Notes: a model not told the origin generated them from the sequence alone. 64,000 bases of DNA from Polaromonas sp. JS666 (GCF_900103405.1 NZ_FNHX01000008.1:1-64000); one strand, 5' to 3'; shown: positions 43,339 to 53,124, numbered from the stretch's first letter. Numbers and translations are program-made.

Positions 43339-46086
43339 GTGGCCAAATCATCTAGAAAGCTGAGTCAGTTCTGGCGGGCCGACTGGTTTGTCGGGGTCCT
43401 GGTGGTGCTGGCCGTCCTTTTTCTGCACGGCCTGACCGATTTCTTCGGCACCCTGGAGCGGCGCTACTACGACTTCGCGAGCACCAGTACCTCGCGCCAG
43501 CCTTCCGAGCGCATCGCGATCATCGCCATCGACGACCAGAGCATTGCCAATATCGGGCGCTGGCCCTGGCCGCGCGACGTGCATGCGCAGCTGATCGACC
43601 AGCTTTCGGCCGCCAAGGCCAAAACCATCGCGCACACGGCTTTTTTCTTTGAGCCGCAGACGGACCGCGGACTGGTGTTCATCCGCAAGATGAAGGAAGC
43701 GCTCGGCCCGGCCGCCGATCCGGCGACGGCGGCCCAGGGCGGCCTGCCCGAACAGCTCGGCAAGGTCATCGCCGAGGCCGAAATCGCCCTGGACACCGAC
43801 GCCAAGCTCGCGGCCAGCATGGGCAAGGCCGGCAACGTCCTGGTGCCCTCTGTTTTCCAGCTGGGCGTGCCGCAGGGCCGCCCCGACAATCCGCTGCCGG
43901 CCTATGCCCTGAAGAGCGCGGTGGATGAAACCAACAACTTCTCGCTGCCGGCCATACGCGGGCAGCAGCCCATCGAGCAGATAGGCGCGGCAGCCGCCGG
44001 CATTGCCCACCTCAACCAGCTGCCCGACGTGGACGGCGCCGTGCGCCAGGAGCCGCTGCTGATCAATTACTACGGCAAGGCCGTGCCCTCCATGAGCCTG
44101 CTGGTGGCGGCCAAGAGCCTGAACCTTGGGCCGGCGGACATCAAGCTCAATGTGGGTGAGTCGGTGCAGATCGGCAAGCTGATGGTCAAGACCGACGAAT
44201 CGGCCTTGATGCTGCCGCAGTTCTACAAGGGCAAGGACGGACGGCCCGCTTTCGCGGTGGACTCGTTCTACGACGTGATTTCCGGCAAGATCCCGGCCGC
44301 CAAGTACACGGACAAGATCGTGATCATCGGCGCCACCGCCGCGGGCGTGGGCACCCAGTTCCCGACCCCGGCCGGCCCCGGGCTTTCGCCGGCGGAAACC
44401 ATCGCGCACATCACTTCCAGCATCCTGAGCGAGCATTTCATCGTGCAGCCGGGCTGGGGCGTGTGGGCCACGCTGGGCGTTTTGCTGCTGGTGGCCGGCT
44501 ACCTGATCGCCGGCCTGCCCAGGTTGTCGGCGGGCAAGGCCGCCATCGTCACCTTGCTGCTGTTCCTGGTGCTGCTGGTGGTGGAGTTCAGCCTGCTGTC
44601 GGCAGCCGCGACCTGGCTCAAATTTGTCTTCCCCGCCGCGCTTCTGGTCATAGGCCACCTGGCACTGACCACCAAGCGCTTCCTCATGACCGAGGCCGGC
44701 AAGCTGAAGTCCGACGAGGAGTCGGCCGAAACCAACCGCATGATGGGCCTGGCGCTGCAAGGCCAGGGCCAGCTGGACATGGCCTTTGACCGCTTCCGCC
44801 GCGTGCCCTTCACCGACGCGCTGATGGACAACATGAACAACCTCGCGCTGGATTTCGAGCGCAAGCGGCAGTTCAACAAGGCCCAGGCCGTGTACGAGTA
44901 CATGGCCACCTACAACAAGAACCACAAGGACCTGCAGTCCAAGCTCAACCGCGCCAAAAACCTGTCGGAGACGGTCATCCTGGGCGGCGGCGGCTCCCAT
45001 CCAGGCGGCACCATGCTGCTGGACGGCGGCGCCGTCGAAAAACCTATGCTGGGCCGCTATCAGGTGGAAAAAGAGCTGGGCAAGGGCGCCATGGGCGTGG
45101 TCTACCTTGGCAAGGATCCCAAGATTGGCCGCGTCGTGGCCATCAAGACCATGGCGCTGAGCCAGGAGTTCGAGGGCGAGGAACTCGATGACGCGCGCGA
45201 GCGTTTCTTCCGCGAGGCCGAGACGGCCGGGCGCCTGCAGCACCAGAACATCGTGACGATTTTCGATGCCGGCGAAGAGCACGACCTGGCCTATATCGCG
45301 ATGGAATTCCTCAAGGGCAAGGACCTGGCCGACGTCACCAAGGACGGAAGCCTGTTGCCGGTGCCCAAGGTGCTGTCCATCGTGGCGCGGGTGGCCGAAG
45401 CCCTGGCCTACGCGCACAAGCAGAACGTGGTGCACCGGGATATCAAGCCGGCCAACATCATGTATGAAATCGACAGTGATACGGTGAAGGTGACCGACTT
45501 CGGCATCGCCCGCATCACGGACTCCAGCAAGACCAAGACCGGCCTGGTGCTGGGCACGCCCAGCTTCATGTCGCCCGAGCAGATCGCCGGCAAGAAGGTC
45601 GACGGGCGCTCGGACCTGTATTCGCTGGGGGTGATGCTGTTCCAGATGCTGGCCGGCGTGCTGCCTTTCCGGGGCGATTCCATGGCCGAGCTGATGTACA
45701 AGATCGCCAATGAAGAGGCGCCGGACATCCGCATCATCCGCAAGGAGCTGCCGGCCCGGCTGGCCGAGGTTGTCGCGCTGTCGCTGGCCAAAAAACCCGA
45801 GCTTCGCTACCAGGACGGCGACCGTTTCGCCGCCGACCTGCGCGAAGTCATCGCGGCCCTGGAAGGTGGCGCGCCCTTGTCCGCCCCCGCACCTTCGCCC
45901 CGTGCCGCCCCGCCGGCCGCGCCTGCGGCCACATTCGACGCCACCGTGGTGCAGTCCGCCCCCGCCGCGCAGGCGGCCGAGCCCAGGGCCTATGATGCCA
46001 CCCAGGCCTTGAATGCCGGCGCAGCCCAGACCTTTGACAAAACCGTTGTCTCCAGGCCGCCCGCCGCCGACAAAGATACCCAGTGA
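43339..46086 (+). CDS. CHASE2-domain transmembrane Ser/Thr protein kinase
   Basis: 915 aa. One helix (about 15-35) precedes an extracytoplasmic CHASE2 sensor (about 40-360), followed by two or three helices (about 372-445). A helical segment (450-560) leads to a Hanks-type kinase domain (571-830). The glycine loop is G-K-G-A-M-G-V-V-Y, the ATP Lys is K603, the catalytic D701 is in H-R-D-I-K-P-A-N, and D720 begins D-F-G. The P/A-rich tail holds F-D-A-T-V-V, Y-D-A-T-Q-A-L and F-D-K-T-V-V repeats, candidate phospho-Thr sites for an FHA partner. The start is a GTG. It is the first gene of a six-gene operon. Confidence 0.9.
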   Translation: MAKSSRKLSQFWRADWFVGVLVVLAVLFLHGLTDFFGTLERRYYDFASTSTSRQPSERIAIIAIDDQSIANIGRWPWPRDVHAQLIDQLSAAKAKTIAHTAFFFEPQTDRGLVFIRKMKEALGPAADPATAAQGGLPEQLGKVIAEAEIALDTDAKLAASMGKAGNVLVPSVFQLGVPQGRPDNPLPAYALKSAVDETNNFSLPAIRGQQPIEQIGAAAAGIAHLNQLPDVDGAVRQEPLLINYYGKAVPSMSLLVAAKSLNLGPADIKLNVGESVQIGKLMVKTDESALMLPQFYKGKDGRPAFAVDSFYDVISGKIPAAKYTDKIVIIGATAAGVGTQFPTPAGPGLSPAETIAHITSSILSEHFIVQPGWGVWATLGVLLLVAGYLIAGLPRLSAGKAAIVTLLLFLVLLVVEFSLLSAAATWLKFVFPAALLVIGHLALTTKRFLMTEAGKLKSDEESAETNRMMGLALQGQGQLDMAFDRFRRVPFTDALMDNMNNLALDFERKRQFNKAQAVYEYMATYNKNHKDLQSKLNRAKNLSETVILGGGGSHPGGTMLLDGGAVEKPMLGRYQVEKELGKGAMGVVYLGKDPKIGRVVAIKTMALSQEFEGEELDDARERFFREAETAGRLQHQNIVTIFDAGEEHDLAYIAMEFLKGKDLADVTKDGSLLPVPKVLSIVARVAEALAYAHKQNVVHRDIKPANIMYEIDSDTVKVTDFGIARITDSSKTKTGLVLGTPSFMSPEQIAGKKVDGRSDLYSLGVMLFQMLAGVLPFRGDSMAELMYKIANEEAPDIRIIRKELPARLAEVVALSLAKKPELRYQDGDRFAADLREVIAALEGGAPLSAPAPSPRAAPPAAPAATFDATVVQSAPAAQAAEPRAYDATQALNAGAAQTFDKTVVSRPPAADKDTQ

Positions 46087-46099
46087 CAACACGAACAAG

Positions 46100-46885
46100 A
46101 TGATCTACGAGATTTGTACACATACCGACCCAGGGTTGACGCGGGACAACAACGAGGATGCGGTGGCGTTTGACCCGGCGACGCGGCTTTGCATCCTGGC
46201 GGACGGCATGGGCGGCTATAACGCCGGCGAGATCGCCAGCGGCATGGCCGTGGCCTTCATCAAGTCGGAAATGGGGCGCTGGCTGTCCCAGGCCGGCCGG
46301 CATGCGAATGCCAAGGAAGTGCGCCGGGCGATGGAAATCTGCGTGGAAAACGCCAATCATTCGATTTTCAACGCGGCCAACTCCAATCCCCAGTACACGG
46401 GCATGGGCACCACGCTGGTCGTGGGCGTCTTCCAGGACGGGCGCCTGATGCTGGGCCATATCGGCGATTCGCGCTGCTACCGCCTGCGCGGCCAGGAACT
46501 CCAGCAGATCACCAAGGACCATTCGCTGCTCCAGGAGCAGATCGACGCCGGGCTCATTACCCCCGAGCAGGCGTTGACCTCCCTGAACAAGAACCTGGTG
46601 ACGCGCGCCCTGGGCGTGGAAGACACCGTGCTGGTGGAGGTCAACGAGCACCGCGTGGAGCCGGGCGATCTTTACCTGATGTGTTCCGACGGCCTGTCGG
46701 ACATGGTGGTGGACCCGGGTATTGCAGCCATCCTGACGGGCGCCGGGACGCTGGAGCAGAAGTCAAAGCAGCTGATTGCGGCGGCGAACGAGGCCGGCGG
46801 ACGCGATAATATTTCCGTCTTGCTGGCTTACGCGAAAGAAGACTCGGCCAAGCGCGGCCTTTTGTCGAGAATGCTGGGAAAATAA
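46100..46885 (+). CDS. PP2C-family protein phosphatase (Stp/PppA-like)
   Basis: 261 aa. Metal-binding motifs of bacterial PP2C are all present: R-D-N-N-E-D near the N-terminus, L-A-D-G-M-G-G, G-D-S-R, S-D-G-L-S-D and G-G-R-D-N-I-S-V. It would reverse phosphorylation by the adjacent kinase. The ATG at 46100 gives a 13-bp gap after the kinase stop; an in-frame upstream extension overlaps the kinase gene and is not needed. Confidence 0.94.
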   Translation: MIYEICTHTDPGLTRDNNEDAVAFDPATRLCILADGMGGYNAGEIASGMAVAFIKSEMGRWLSQAGRHANAKEVRRAMEICVENANHSIFNAANSNPQYTGMGTTLVVGVFQDGRLMLGHIGDSRCYRLRGQELQQITKDHSLLQEQIDAGLITPEQALTSLNKNLVTRALGVEDTVLVEVNEHRVEPGDLYLMCSDGLSDMVVDPGIAAILTGAGTLEQKSKQLIAAANEAGGRDNISVLLAYAKEDSAKRGLLSRMLGK

Positions 46886-46923
46886 GCGGTGACTGAAAAT
46901 TTAAAAACAGACAGGAGTCGGCC

Positions 46924-47583
46924 ATGCCGAAAATGATCGTCTCTATTGACGGCGTTGTGATCAAGGAAGTCCAGTTGACGAAAGACAGGACGTCCCTGGG
47001 CCGCAGGCCCTACAACGATATCGTCATTGACAACCTCGCTGTCAGCGGGGAGCACGCCGTCCTGCAGATGTCCGGCAACGAGGTGTATCTTGAAGACCTC
47101 AACAGCACCAACGGCACCTACGTCAACGGCAAGGCCGTGAAAAAACTGCTGCTGCAAAACAGCGACACGGTGGAAATCGGCAAGTACAAGATCAAGTACG
47201 TGAACGAGGCCCAGCCTGCCGGTTTCGAGAAAACCATGATCATCAAGGCCGGCTCCGCGGGCCTGGTCGCGCCTCCCGCCGGTGCGCCGGCGGCGGCGCC
47301 TGCCGCCGACGTGGGCGGCAACATCAGCGCGGCCATCAAGGTCATGTCGGGGGCTGCTGCAGGCCGTGAGGTGGCGCTGGTCAAGGTGGTCACCACCATC
47401 GGCAAGCCGGGTGTCGCGGTGGCCGCGATCACCAAGCGGCCGCAGGGCTTTGTCGTGGCCCACGTGGAAGGCGCCGGGAAACCGACCCTTAACGGCGCGC
47501 CTATCGGGGCCGAGCCTGTCATCCTGAAAAACGGTGACATGCTCGAGCTGGCCGGAACGCAGATGCAGTTCGTCCAACATTGA
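46924..47583 (+). CDS. FHA-domain protein with a second degenerate FHA-like domain
   Basis: 219 aa. The N-terminal FHA (about residues 5-95) has the canonical S-L-G-R-R-P-Y-N-D-I, V-S-G-E-H-A and N-S-T-N-G-T-Y-V-N-G motifs for phospho-Thr binding. After an A/P-rich linker (about 110-135), a second segment (about 138-219) shows the same beta-sandwich spacing, with L-N-G-A-P-I-G, but lacks the G-R and S-x-x-H residues. It is 38 bp downstream of the phosphatase and likely reads the kinase's phosphorylation state. Confidence 0.9.
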   Translation: MPKMIVSIDGVVIKEVQLTKDRTSLGRRPYNDIVIDNLAVSGEHAVLQMSGNEVYLEDLNSTNGTYVNGKAVKKLLLQNSDTVEIGKYKIKYVNEAQPAGFEKTMIIKAGSAGLVAPPAGAPAAAPAADVGGNISAAIKVMSGAAAGREVALVKVVTTIGKPGVAVAAITKRPQGFVVAHVEGAGKPTLNGAPIGAEPVILKNGDMLELAGTQMQFVQH

Positions 47584-47645
47584 CCCGGGTGCCCGCCCGG
47601 GCTTCGCTATAACGCGAACCGTCAGCACCCAACACCCGAGGTCTC

Positions 47646-49895
47646 ATGAGACTCCTCTCCCGGCACTGGCCTCGCATCGCTGTCACGCTGATCCCGCTTG
47701 TGTTTGCCTTGCTGCATGCCAGCGGGGTCGTGCGCCTGGGGGTGTTGCAGCGGCTGGACGACATCATCTACGACGCGCGGCTTCGGGCAACCATGCCGCG
47801 CACGCTCGATGAGCGCATCGTCATCGTCGACATCGACGAAAAAAGCCTGGCCGAGGTCGGCCGCTGGCCCTGGGGGCGCAACAAGCTCGCGGAGCTGGTC
47901 GAGGAACTGCAGGACCGCCAGAAGACCGCATTGCTGGGTTTTGACGTGGTGTTCGCGGAGGCCGACGAAAGCTCGGGCCTGAAACGGCTCAAGCAGCTGG
48001 CGCAGGCCGAGCTCAAGGACCAGCCCGGTTTCTCGGAAAAACTCAACCAGTTGCAAGCCGGCCTGGACTACGACGCGGTGTTCGCCAAGGCGATCGAAAA
48101 GCGGCCCGTCGTGATGGGCTATTACTTCACCAGCGACCGCGACGGGCGCGTCAACGGCGTCCTGCCGGCGCCCGTCATGGGCCGCGACGCGCTGGCCGGC
48201 CGGCCTATCAAGTTCACCAGCTGGAACGGCTACGGCGCCAACATAGAGCAGCTGGCCAAGGCCGCGCCGCTGGGCGGCTTTTTCAATTCCATCACCGAAG
48301 GCGACGGTGTGGTGCGCTCCATCCCCCTGCTGGCGGAATACAAGGGGCAGTACTACGAATCGCTGGCGCTGGCCATGTTCCGCATGCTGGCGGGCCTGCC
48401 CCGGGTCGAGCCCGGTTTTCCGCCGGAGAAATTCCTCACGCGCAATTACCAGGGGCTGGAAAGCATTTTGCTCAAGCAGGGCAGCAAGACCCTGGCGATT
48501 CCGGTCGACGACCGCGTCGCCACCCTGGTGCCGTTCCGCGGCCATGGCGGCGCCAACGGCGGCTCCTTCCGTTACATCTCGGCCGCCGACGTGCTGGGCA
48601 AGCGCCTGGCGCCCGGCGCCCTCAAGGACAAAATCGTCCTGATAGGCACCACGGCGCCCGGCCTGCTTGATTTGCGGGTGACACCGGTCGGGGAGACCTA
48701 CCCCGGCGTGGAAACCCATGCCAACGTGATCTCGGGTTTCCTGGATGGCAAGGTGTTCGTCAAACCCGATTACGCCGTCGGCTTTGAGATTGTCATCCTG
48801 CTGCTGTCAGGCCTGACGCTGGCCTTCGCGCTGCCCATGCTCTCGGCTTCCCGGGCGGTGCTGGTCAGCCTGGCCGTGATCGCCGCCATCGGCGGGCTGA
48901 ATTTCTGGCTGTATGCGGGTTACGGCCTGGTGCTGCCGCTGGCCAGCGCGCTCGTCATGGCGCTGACGGCCTTCGCGCTCAACATGAGTTACGGCTATTT
49001 TGTGGAAAGCCGCTCCAAGCGCGAGCTGGCCAACCTGTTCGGCACCTATGTGCCGCCCGAGCTGGTCGACGAGATGGTGAAGGATCCCGACAGCTACAGC
49101 ATGAAGGCGACCACCAAGGAGCTGACCGTCATGTTTTGCGACATGCGCGGTTTTACCAAGATGTCGGAGACCATGGAGCCGACCCAGCTGCAGGCGCTGC
49201 TCAACAGCGTCTTCAGCCGCCTGACGGACCTGATACGCGGCAACCGCGGCACCATCGACAAATACATGGGCGACTGCGTCATGGCGTTCTGGGGCGCCCC
49301 TGTCGACACGCCCGACCACGCGGCGCTGGCGGTGAAAACCGCGCTCGAGATGTCAAACGCCGTGCGCAGGATCAATGAAGAGCACAGGACCAAGGGTTTA
49401 CCCGAGATCGGTATCGGCATAGGCCTGAACACCGGCACCATGTGTGTGGGCGACATGGGATCGGACATCCGCCGCAGCTACACCGTGATTGGCGATGCTG
49501 TGAACCTGGGCTCGCGCCTGGAGGGCTTGTCCAAAACCTATGGTGTCGATATCGTGGTCAGCGAGTCCACCCGCAAGCTGGCTGGGGATTTTGCATGGCA
49601 GGAACTGGACAAAGTCCGCGTGAAGGGCAAAGATCAGGCTGTGGCCATTTTTTGGCCGTTGGCGCCGGCGGACCGGATCGACAAGGACAATGCGGACGAG
49701 CTGAAGACCTGGGGCCTGGCCCTGAAGGCCTACCGGGCCCAGGATTGGGACCAATGTGACGTGCAGTTACTAAATTTGCAGCGGGCAAATGGCAAAAAGT
49801 TCCTTTACCGGCTTTACGCGGAGCGTGTAGCCTCGATGAGGCTGTTGCCGTTTGATCCGGAGTGGGATGGCGCAACCAATTTTGAGACCAAATAA
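47646..49895 (+). CDS. CHASE2-domain class III adenylate/guanylate cyclase
   Basis: 749 aa. An N-terminal helix and a CHASE2 sensor (about 35-375) are followed by three helices (about 385-450) and a class III cyclase domain (about 490-640). Metal residues are D499 in F-C-D-M-R-G-F-T and D543 in Y-M-G-D-C-V-M-A. The G-D-A-V-N-L-G-S-R segment follows. It makes cAMP or cGMP; the base choice is not evident. Its CHASE2 domain matches that of the kinase three genes upstream, so both may sense the same periplasmic signal. Confidence 0.92.
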   Translation: MRLLSRHWPRIAVTLIPLVFALLHASGVVRLGVLQRLDDIIYDARLRATMPRTLDERIVIVDIDEKSLAEVGRWPWGRNKLAELVEELQDRQKTALLGFDVVFAEADESSGLKRLKQLAQAELKDQPGFSEKLNQLQAGLDYDAVFAKAIEKRPVVMGYYFTSDRDGRVNGVLPAPVMGRDALAGRPIKFTSWNGYGANIEQLAKAAPLGGFFNSITEGDGVVRSIPLLAEYKGQYYESLALAMFRMLAGLPRVEPGFPPEKFLTRNYQGLESILLKQGSKTLAIPVDDRVATLVPFRGHGGANGGSFRYISAADVLGKRLAPGALKDKIVLIGTTAPGLLDLRVTPVGETYPGVETHANVISGFLDGKVFVKPDYAVGFEIVILLLSGLTLAFALPMLSASRAVLVSLAVIAAIGGLNFWLYAGYGLVLPLASALVMALTAFALNMSYGYFVESRSKRELANLFGTYVPPELVDEMVKDPDSYSMKATTKELTVMFCDMRGFTKMSETMEPTQLQALLNSVFSRLTDLIRGNRGTIDKYMGDCVMAFWGAPVDTPDHAALAVKTALEMSNAVRRINEEHRTKGLPEIGIGIGLNTGTMCVGDMGSDIRRSYTVIGDAVNLGSRLEGLSKTYGVDIVVSESTRKLAGDFAWQELDKVRVKGKDQAVAIFWPLAPADRIDKDNADELKTWGLALKAYRAQDWDQCDVQLLNLQRANGKKFLYRLYAERVASMRLLPFDPEWDGATNFETK

Positions 49896-49930
49896 TACAA
49901 AGACCAACTCAGGGCCAACCGGAAAACCAC

Positions 49931-50722
49931 ATGAAAGTACGTGTACTAGGCTGCTCGGGAGCCATCGCCAAGGACTGCCGGACCACGTCTTTTCTGCTGG
50001 ACCATGATTTGTTGGTCGATGCGGGCACGGGCGTGGGCGACCTCACGCTTGACGAGATGGCCGGCATAGACCATGTGCTGCTGACGCACTCGCACCTGGA
50101 CCACGTCGCCGCGCTGCCGCTGATGGTGGACGCGATCGCCGCGCGACGCACCACGCCGATACAGATCCACGCGCTGCAAGGCACGATCAACGCGCTGAAG
50201 GCGCATATCTTCAACAACACCATCTGGCCGGATTTTTCCAGGATCCCCACGCCGCAGGCGCCATTCATCAGCTTTCACCCCCTGGATGTGGGGCAGACCC
50301 TGCTGCTGGCGGGAAAACACGTGGAAGTGCTGCCCGCCGTGCACACCGTGCCCGCAGTGGGCTATGCCGTGGCAACCGGCAAGGGCTGTTGGGTGTTCAC
50401 CGGCGACACCGAGCAGAACCCGGCGCTGTGGGCCCGTATCAACCAGATGAACGTGGCCATGCTGGTCATCGAAACCGCCTTCAGCAACCGTGAGCGCGAC
50501 CTTGCCAAGCGCAGCCTGCACCTGTCGCCCCATGCGCTGGCCAATGAGCTTGACTGCATAGAGCGCGGCAGGAACTACCCGATTTACATCACCCACACCA
50601 AGCCCGCCGAGACCGACCTCATCATGGCCGAGATACAGCGTTTCGACCAGACACGGCCGTTTGGCCCCAATGTGACGCATGACATCCGGTGGTTGCGGGC
50701 AGGCCAGGAGTTTGAACTATGA
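49931..50722 (+). CDS. Cyclic-nucleotide phosphodiesterase, metallo-beta-lactamase fold (class II PDE-like)
   Basis: 263 aa. The metal motif is H53-S-H-L-D-H58 in L-L-T-H-S-H-L-D-H-V, with further His/Asp in V-F-T-G-D-T-E. The layout resembles 3',5'-cyclic-nucleotide phosphodiesterase class II enzymes (PDEase_II). Placed right after a cyclase it would degrade the cyclase product. It overlaps the ATPase gene by 4 bp. Confidence 0.82.
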   Translation: MKVRVLGCSGAIAKDCRTTSFLLDHDLLVDAGTGVGDLTLDEMAGIDHVLLTHSHLDHVAALPLMVDAIAARRTTPIQIHALQGTINALKAHIFNNTIWPDFSRIPTPQAPFISFHPLDVGQTLLLAGKHVEVLPAVHTVPAVGYAVATGKGCWVFTGDTEQNPALWARINQMNVAMLVIETAFSNRERDLAKRSLHLSPHALANELDCIERGRNYPIYITHTKPAETDLIMAEIQRFDQTRPFGPNVTHDIRWLRAGQEFEL

Positions 50723-53124
50723 GCGCCGTACTGCAACGCGATCCCCAGGACGAGTTTTTCGACTCGCAGATGCTGCCGCCGCAAGAGCGCGGCGTTACCT
50801 TCGAGGCGTTGTATTTCCGGCAGCTGCAGCTGGTCACCAACCGCATCCACGAGACCGAAAACATCGACCAGATCATGCTGGAGGCGAGCCAGGACATCTG
50901 CAAGCTCTTCAACGCCGACCGGCTGACCTTGTACGCGGTCAATGAAGACCGCAGTTCCATCGTCTCCAAGGTCAAGACCGGCCTGAACACCAGCCGCGAC
51001 CTGAAGCTTCCGGTCAGCGCGCAAAGCATTGCCGGGTATGTGGCCATGTCCCGGCAGATGGTCAACATCGCCGATGTCTACGACGAAGAGGCCCTCAAGA
51101 AAATCCATCCGGCCCTCAGCTTCCTCCAGGAGGTCGACAAGCGCTCGGGCTACAGGACCAAGCAGATGCTGGTGGCGCCTGTCATGGACGGTGACACGCT
51201 GTACGGCGTGCTTCAGGTCATCAACAACCGCAGCGACCAGCCCTTCGGCAAGCTCGAGGAGGACGGTGCGCGCCAGCTCTGCAAAACGCTGGGCATCGCG
51301 ATACGCCAGCGCATGCAAAGAGCGGAGGACGGCCAGCGCCGCAAGGCGACCAAGTACGACGGGCTGGTCACCGAAGGCGTGCTGTCGCAGAACGAGCTGC
51401 AGCAATGCATCCAGCAGGCGCGCGAGGAGGGCAAGTCGGTCGAGCACATGCTGATGGCCAACTACCATTTGCGCCCCGCCCAGATCGGCCAGTCCCTGGC
51501 GAAGTTTTTCGGTGTGGGCTACGAGGCCTTCAACGCCGGCCGCATACGCTCCGAAATGCTGCACGGCCCGCTCAAGCGCGATTTCATCGAGCAGCAGGGC
51601 TGGATACCGCTGGAAGAAACCACCGAAGGCCTGGTGATCATGTGCATGGACCCGGAAGCCGTGCGCGGTGCGCGCGTCGTGCCGCAGGTGTTTCCGCGCA
51701 TCACCAAGTTCGCCTACCGCGTCACCACCCAGACCGAGTTTGAGGAAACGCTGAACCAGCTGTTCGGCGCCGGCGCGGACAGCAGTTCCATCGACCAGTT
51801 GCTGGCGGACATGGACTCGCCCCTGGAAGGTGAGGCCGCGGACGATTCCTCGCTGGAATCCGCGGCGGCCGACAACGAGCTGGTCAAGTTCGTCAACAAG
51901 GTCATCATCGACGCCTACAACCAGAAGGTGTCGGATATCCACATCGAGCCCATGCCCGGCAAGGCCAAGACCGGCATACGCTTTCGCGTGGATGGCACCC
52001 TGCAGCCCTATATCGAGGTGCCGGCGCAGTTCCGCCAGGCCATGGTCACCCGGCTCAAGATCATGTGCGACCTGGACATTTCCGAAAAGCGCAAGCCGCA
52101 GGACGGCAAGATCAAGTTCAAGAAGTACGGCCCGCTGGACATCGAGCTGCGCGTGGCGACGATTCCCTCGGCCGGCGGCGTGGAAGACGTGGTCATGCGT
52201 ATCCTGGCGGCGGGCGAGCCGATTCCGCTGGAAAAACTCGGGCTGACGGCACACAACAAGGAGCGGCTGGAAAAAACCGTCTCCAAACCCTACGGCCTCT
52301 TTTATGTCTGCGGCCCCACGGGCTCGGGCAAGACCACCACGCTGCATTCCATCCTGAAATTCCTCAACACGCCGGACACCAAGATCTGGACGGCCGAGGA
52401 CCCGGTTGAAATCACCCAGAAGGGCCTGCGCCAGGTGCAGATCAACCGCAAAGCCGGCATCGACTTCGCGCTGGTCATGCGCGCTTTTTTGCGAGCCGAC
52501 CCCGACATCATCATGGTCGGCGAGTCGCGCGACAAGGAAACGGTGGCCATGGGTGTCGAGGCTTCGCTGACCGGCCACATGGTGTTCTCGACCCTGCACA
52601 CCAATTCGGCGCCGGAGTCCATCACCCGCCTGCTGGACATGGGCATGGACCCCTTCAATTTCGCCGATGCGCTGCTGGGCATCCTGGCGCAGCGCCTGGC
52701 CAAAAAACTATGCGACTGCAAGGAGGCCTACCAGCCGAGTTCGCAGGAGATCAATGCTTTCATCAAGGAGTACGCCGAAGAGCTGCGCCATACCGAAGCC
52801 TGGAAGGCCGATGAGGGCGGCGAGTCGCAAAAGCTGTTTGAAGACTGGATGGAGCGCTACGGCAAGGACGGCAAGCTCACCCTGTACCGCGCCGTGGGCT
52901 GCGACAAATGCGGCAAGACCGGCTACAAGGGCCGCGTCGGCCTGCACGAACTCATGATCGCCGACGACGCCGCGAAAAAGCTGATCCAGGAGCGCGCCCG
53001 CGTGGCGGAGCTGTTCGCCAGCGCGGTCAGCAGCGGCATGCGCACATTGAAGATGGATGGCATGGAAAAAGTGCTGATGGGCCTGACCGATTTGAAAATG
53101 GTGCGCTCGGTCTGTATCAAGTAA
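50719..53124 (+). CDS. GAF domain-containing GspE/PilB-family secretion ATPase
   Basis: 801 aa. An N-terminal GAF domain (about 30-200) is followed by a T2SSE N-terminal-like domain (about 210-340) and the hexameric secretion ATPase. Walker A G-P-T-G-S-G-K-T-T has Lys538, and the Asp boxes, Walker B and His-rich motif follow. A zinc-type C-x-C ... C-x-x-C-G occurs near the C-terminus. Such ATPases drive type IV pilus extension or type II secretion. The GAF domain could bind the cyclic nucleotide made by the adjacent cyclase. No platform or secretin gene is adjacent. Confidence 0.92.
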   Translation: MSAVLQRDPQDEFFDSQMLPPQERGVTFEALYFRQLQLVTNRIHETENIDQIMLEASQDICKLFNADRLTLYAVNEDRSSIVSKVKTGLNTSRDLKLPVSAQSIAGYVAMSRQMVNIADVYDEEALKKIHPALSFLQEVDKRSGYRTKQMLVAPVMDGDTLYGVLQVINNRSDQPFGKLEEDGARQLCKTLGIAIRQRMQRAEDGQRRKATKYDGLVTEGVLSQNELQQCIQQAREEGKSVEHMLMANYHLRPAQIGQSLAKFFGVGYEAFNAGRIRSEMLHGPLKRDFIEQQGWIPLEETTEGLVIMCMDPEAVRGARVVPQVFPRITKFAYRVTTQTEFEETLNQLFGAGADSSSIDQLLADMDSPLEGEAADDSSLESAAADNELVKFVNKVIIDAYNQKVSDIHIEPMPGKAKTGIRFRVDGTLQPYIEVPAQFRQAMVTRLKIMCDLDISEKRKPQDGKIKFKKYGPLDIELRVATIPSAGGVEDVVMRILAAGEPIPLEKLGLTAHNKERLEKTVSKPYGLFYVCGPTGSGKTTTLHSILKFLNTPDTKIWTAEDPVEITQKGLRQVQINRKAGIDFALVMRAFLRADPDIIMVGESRDKETVAMGVEASLTGHMVFSTLHTNSAPESITRLLDMGMDPFNFADALLGILAQRLAKKLCDCKEAYQPSSQEINAFIKEYAEELRHTEAWKADEGGESQKLFEDWMERYGKDGKLTLYRAVGCDKCGKTGYKGRVGLHELMIADDAAKKLIQERARVAELFASAVSSGMRTLKMDGMEKVLMGLTDLKMVRSVCIK

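Noticed and set aside
43348..46098. 916-codon frame opposite the CHASE2 kinase
   Set aside because: Antisense shadow of a GC-rich gene. The sense frame carries all kinase motifs.
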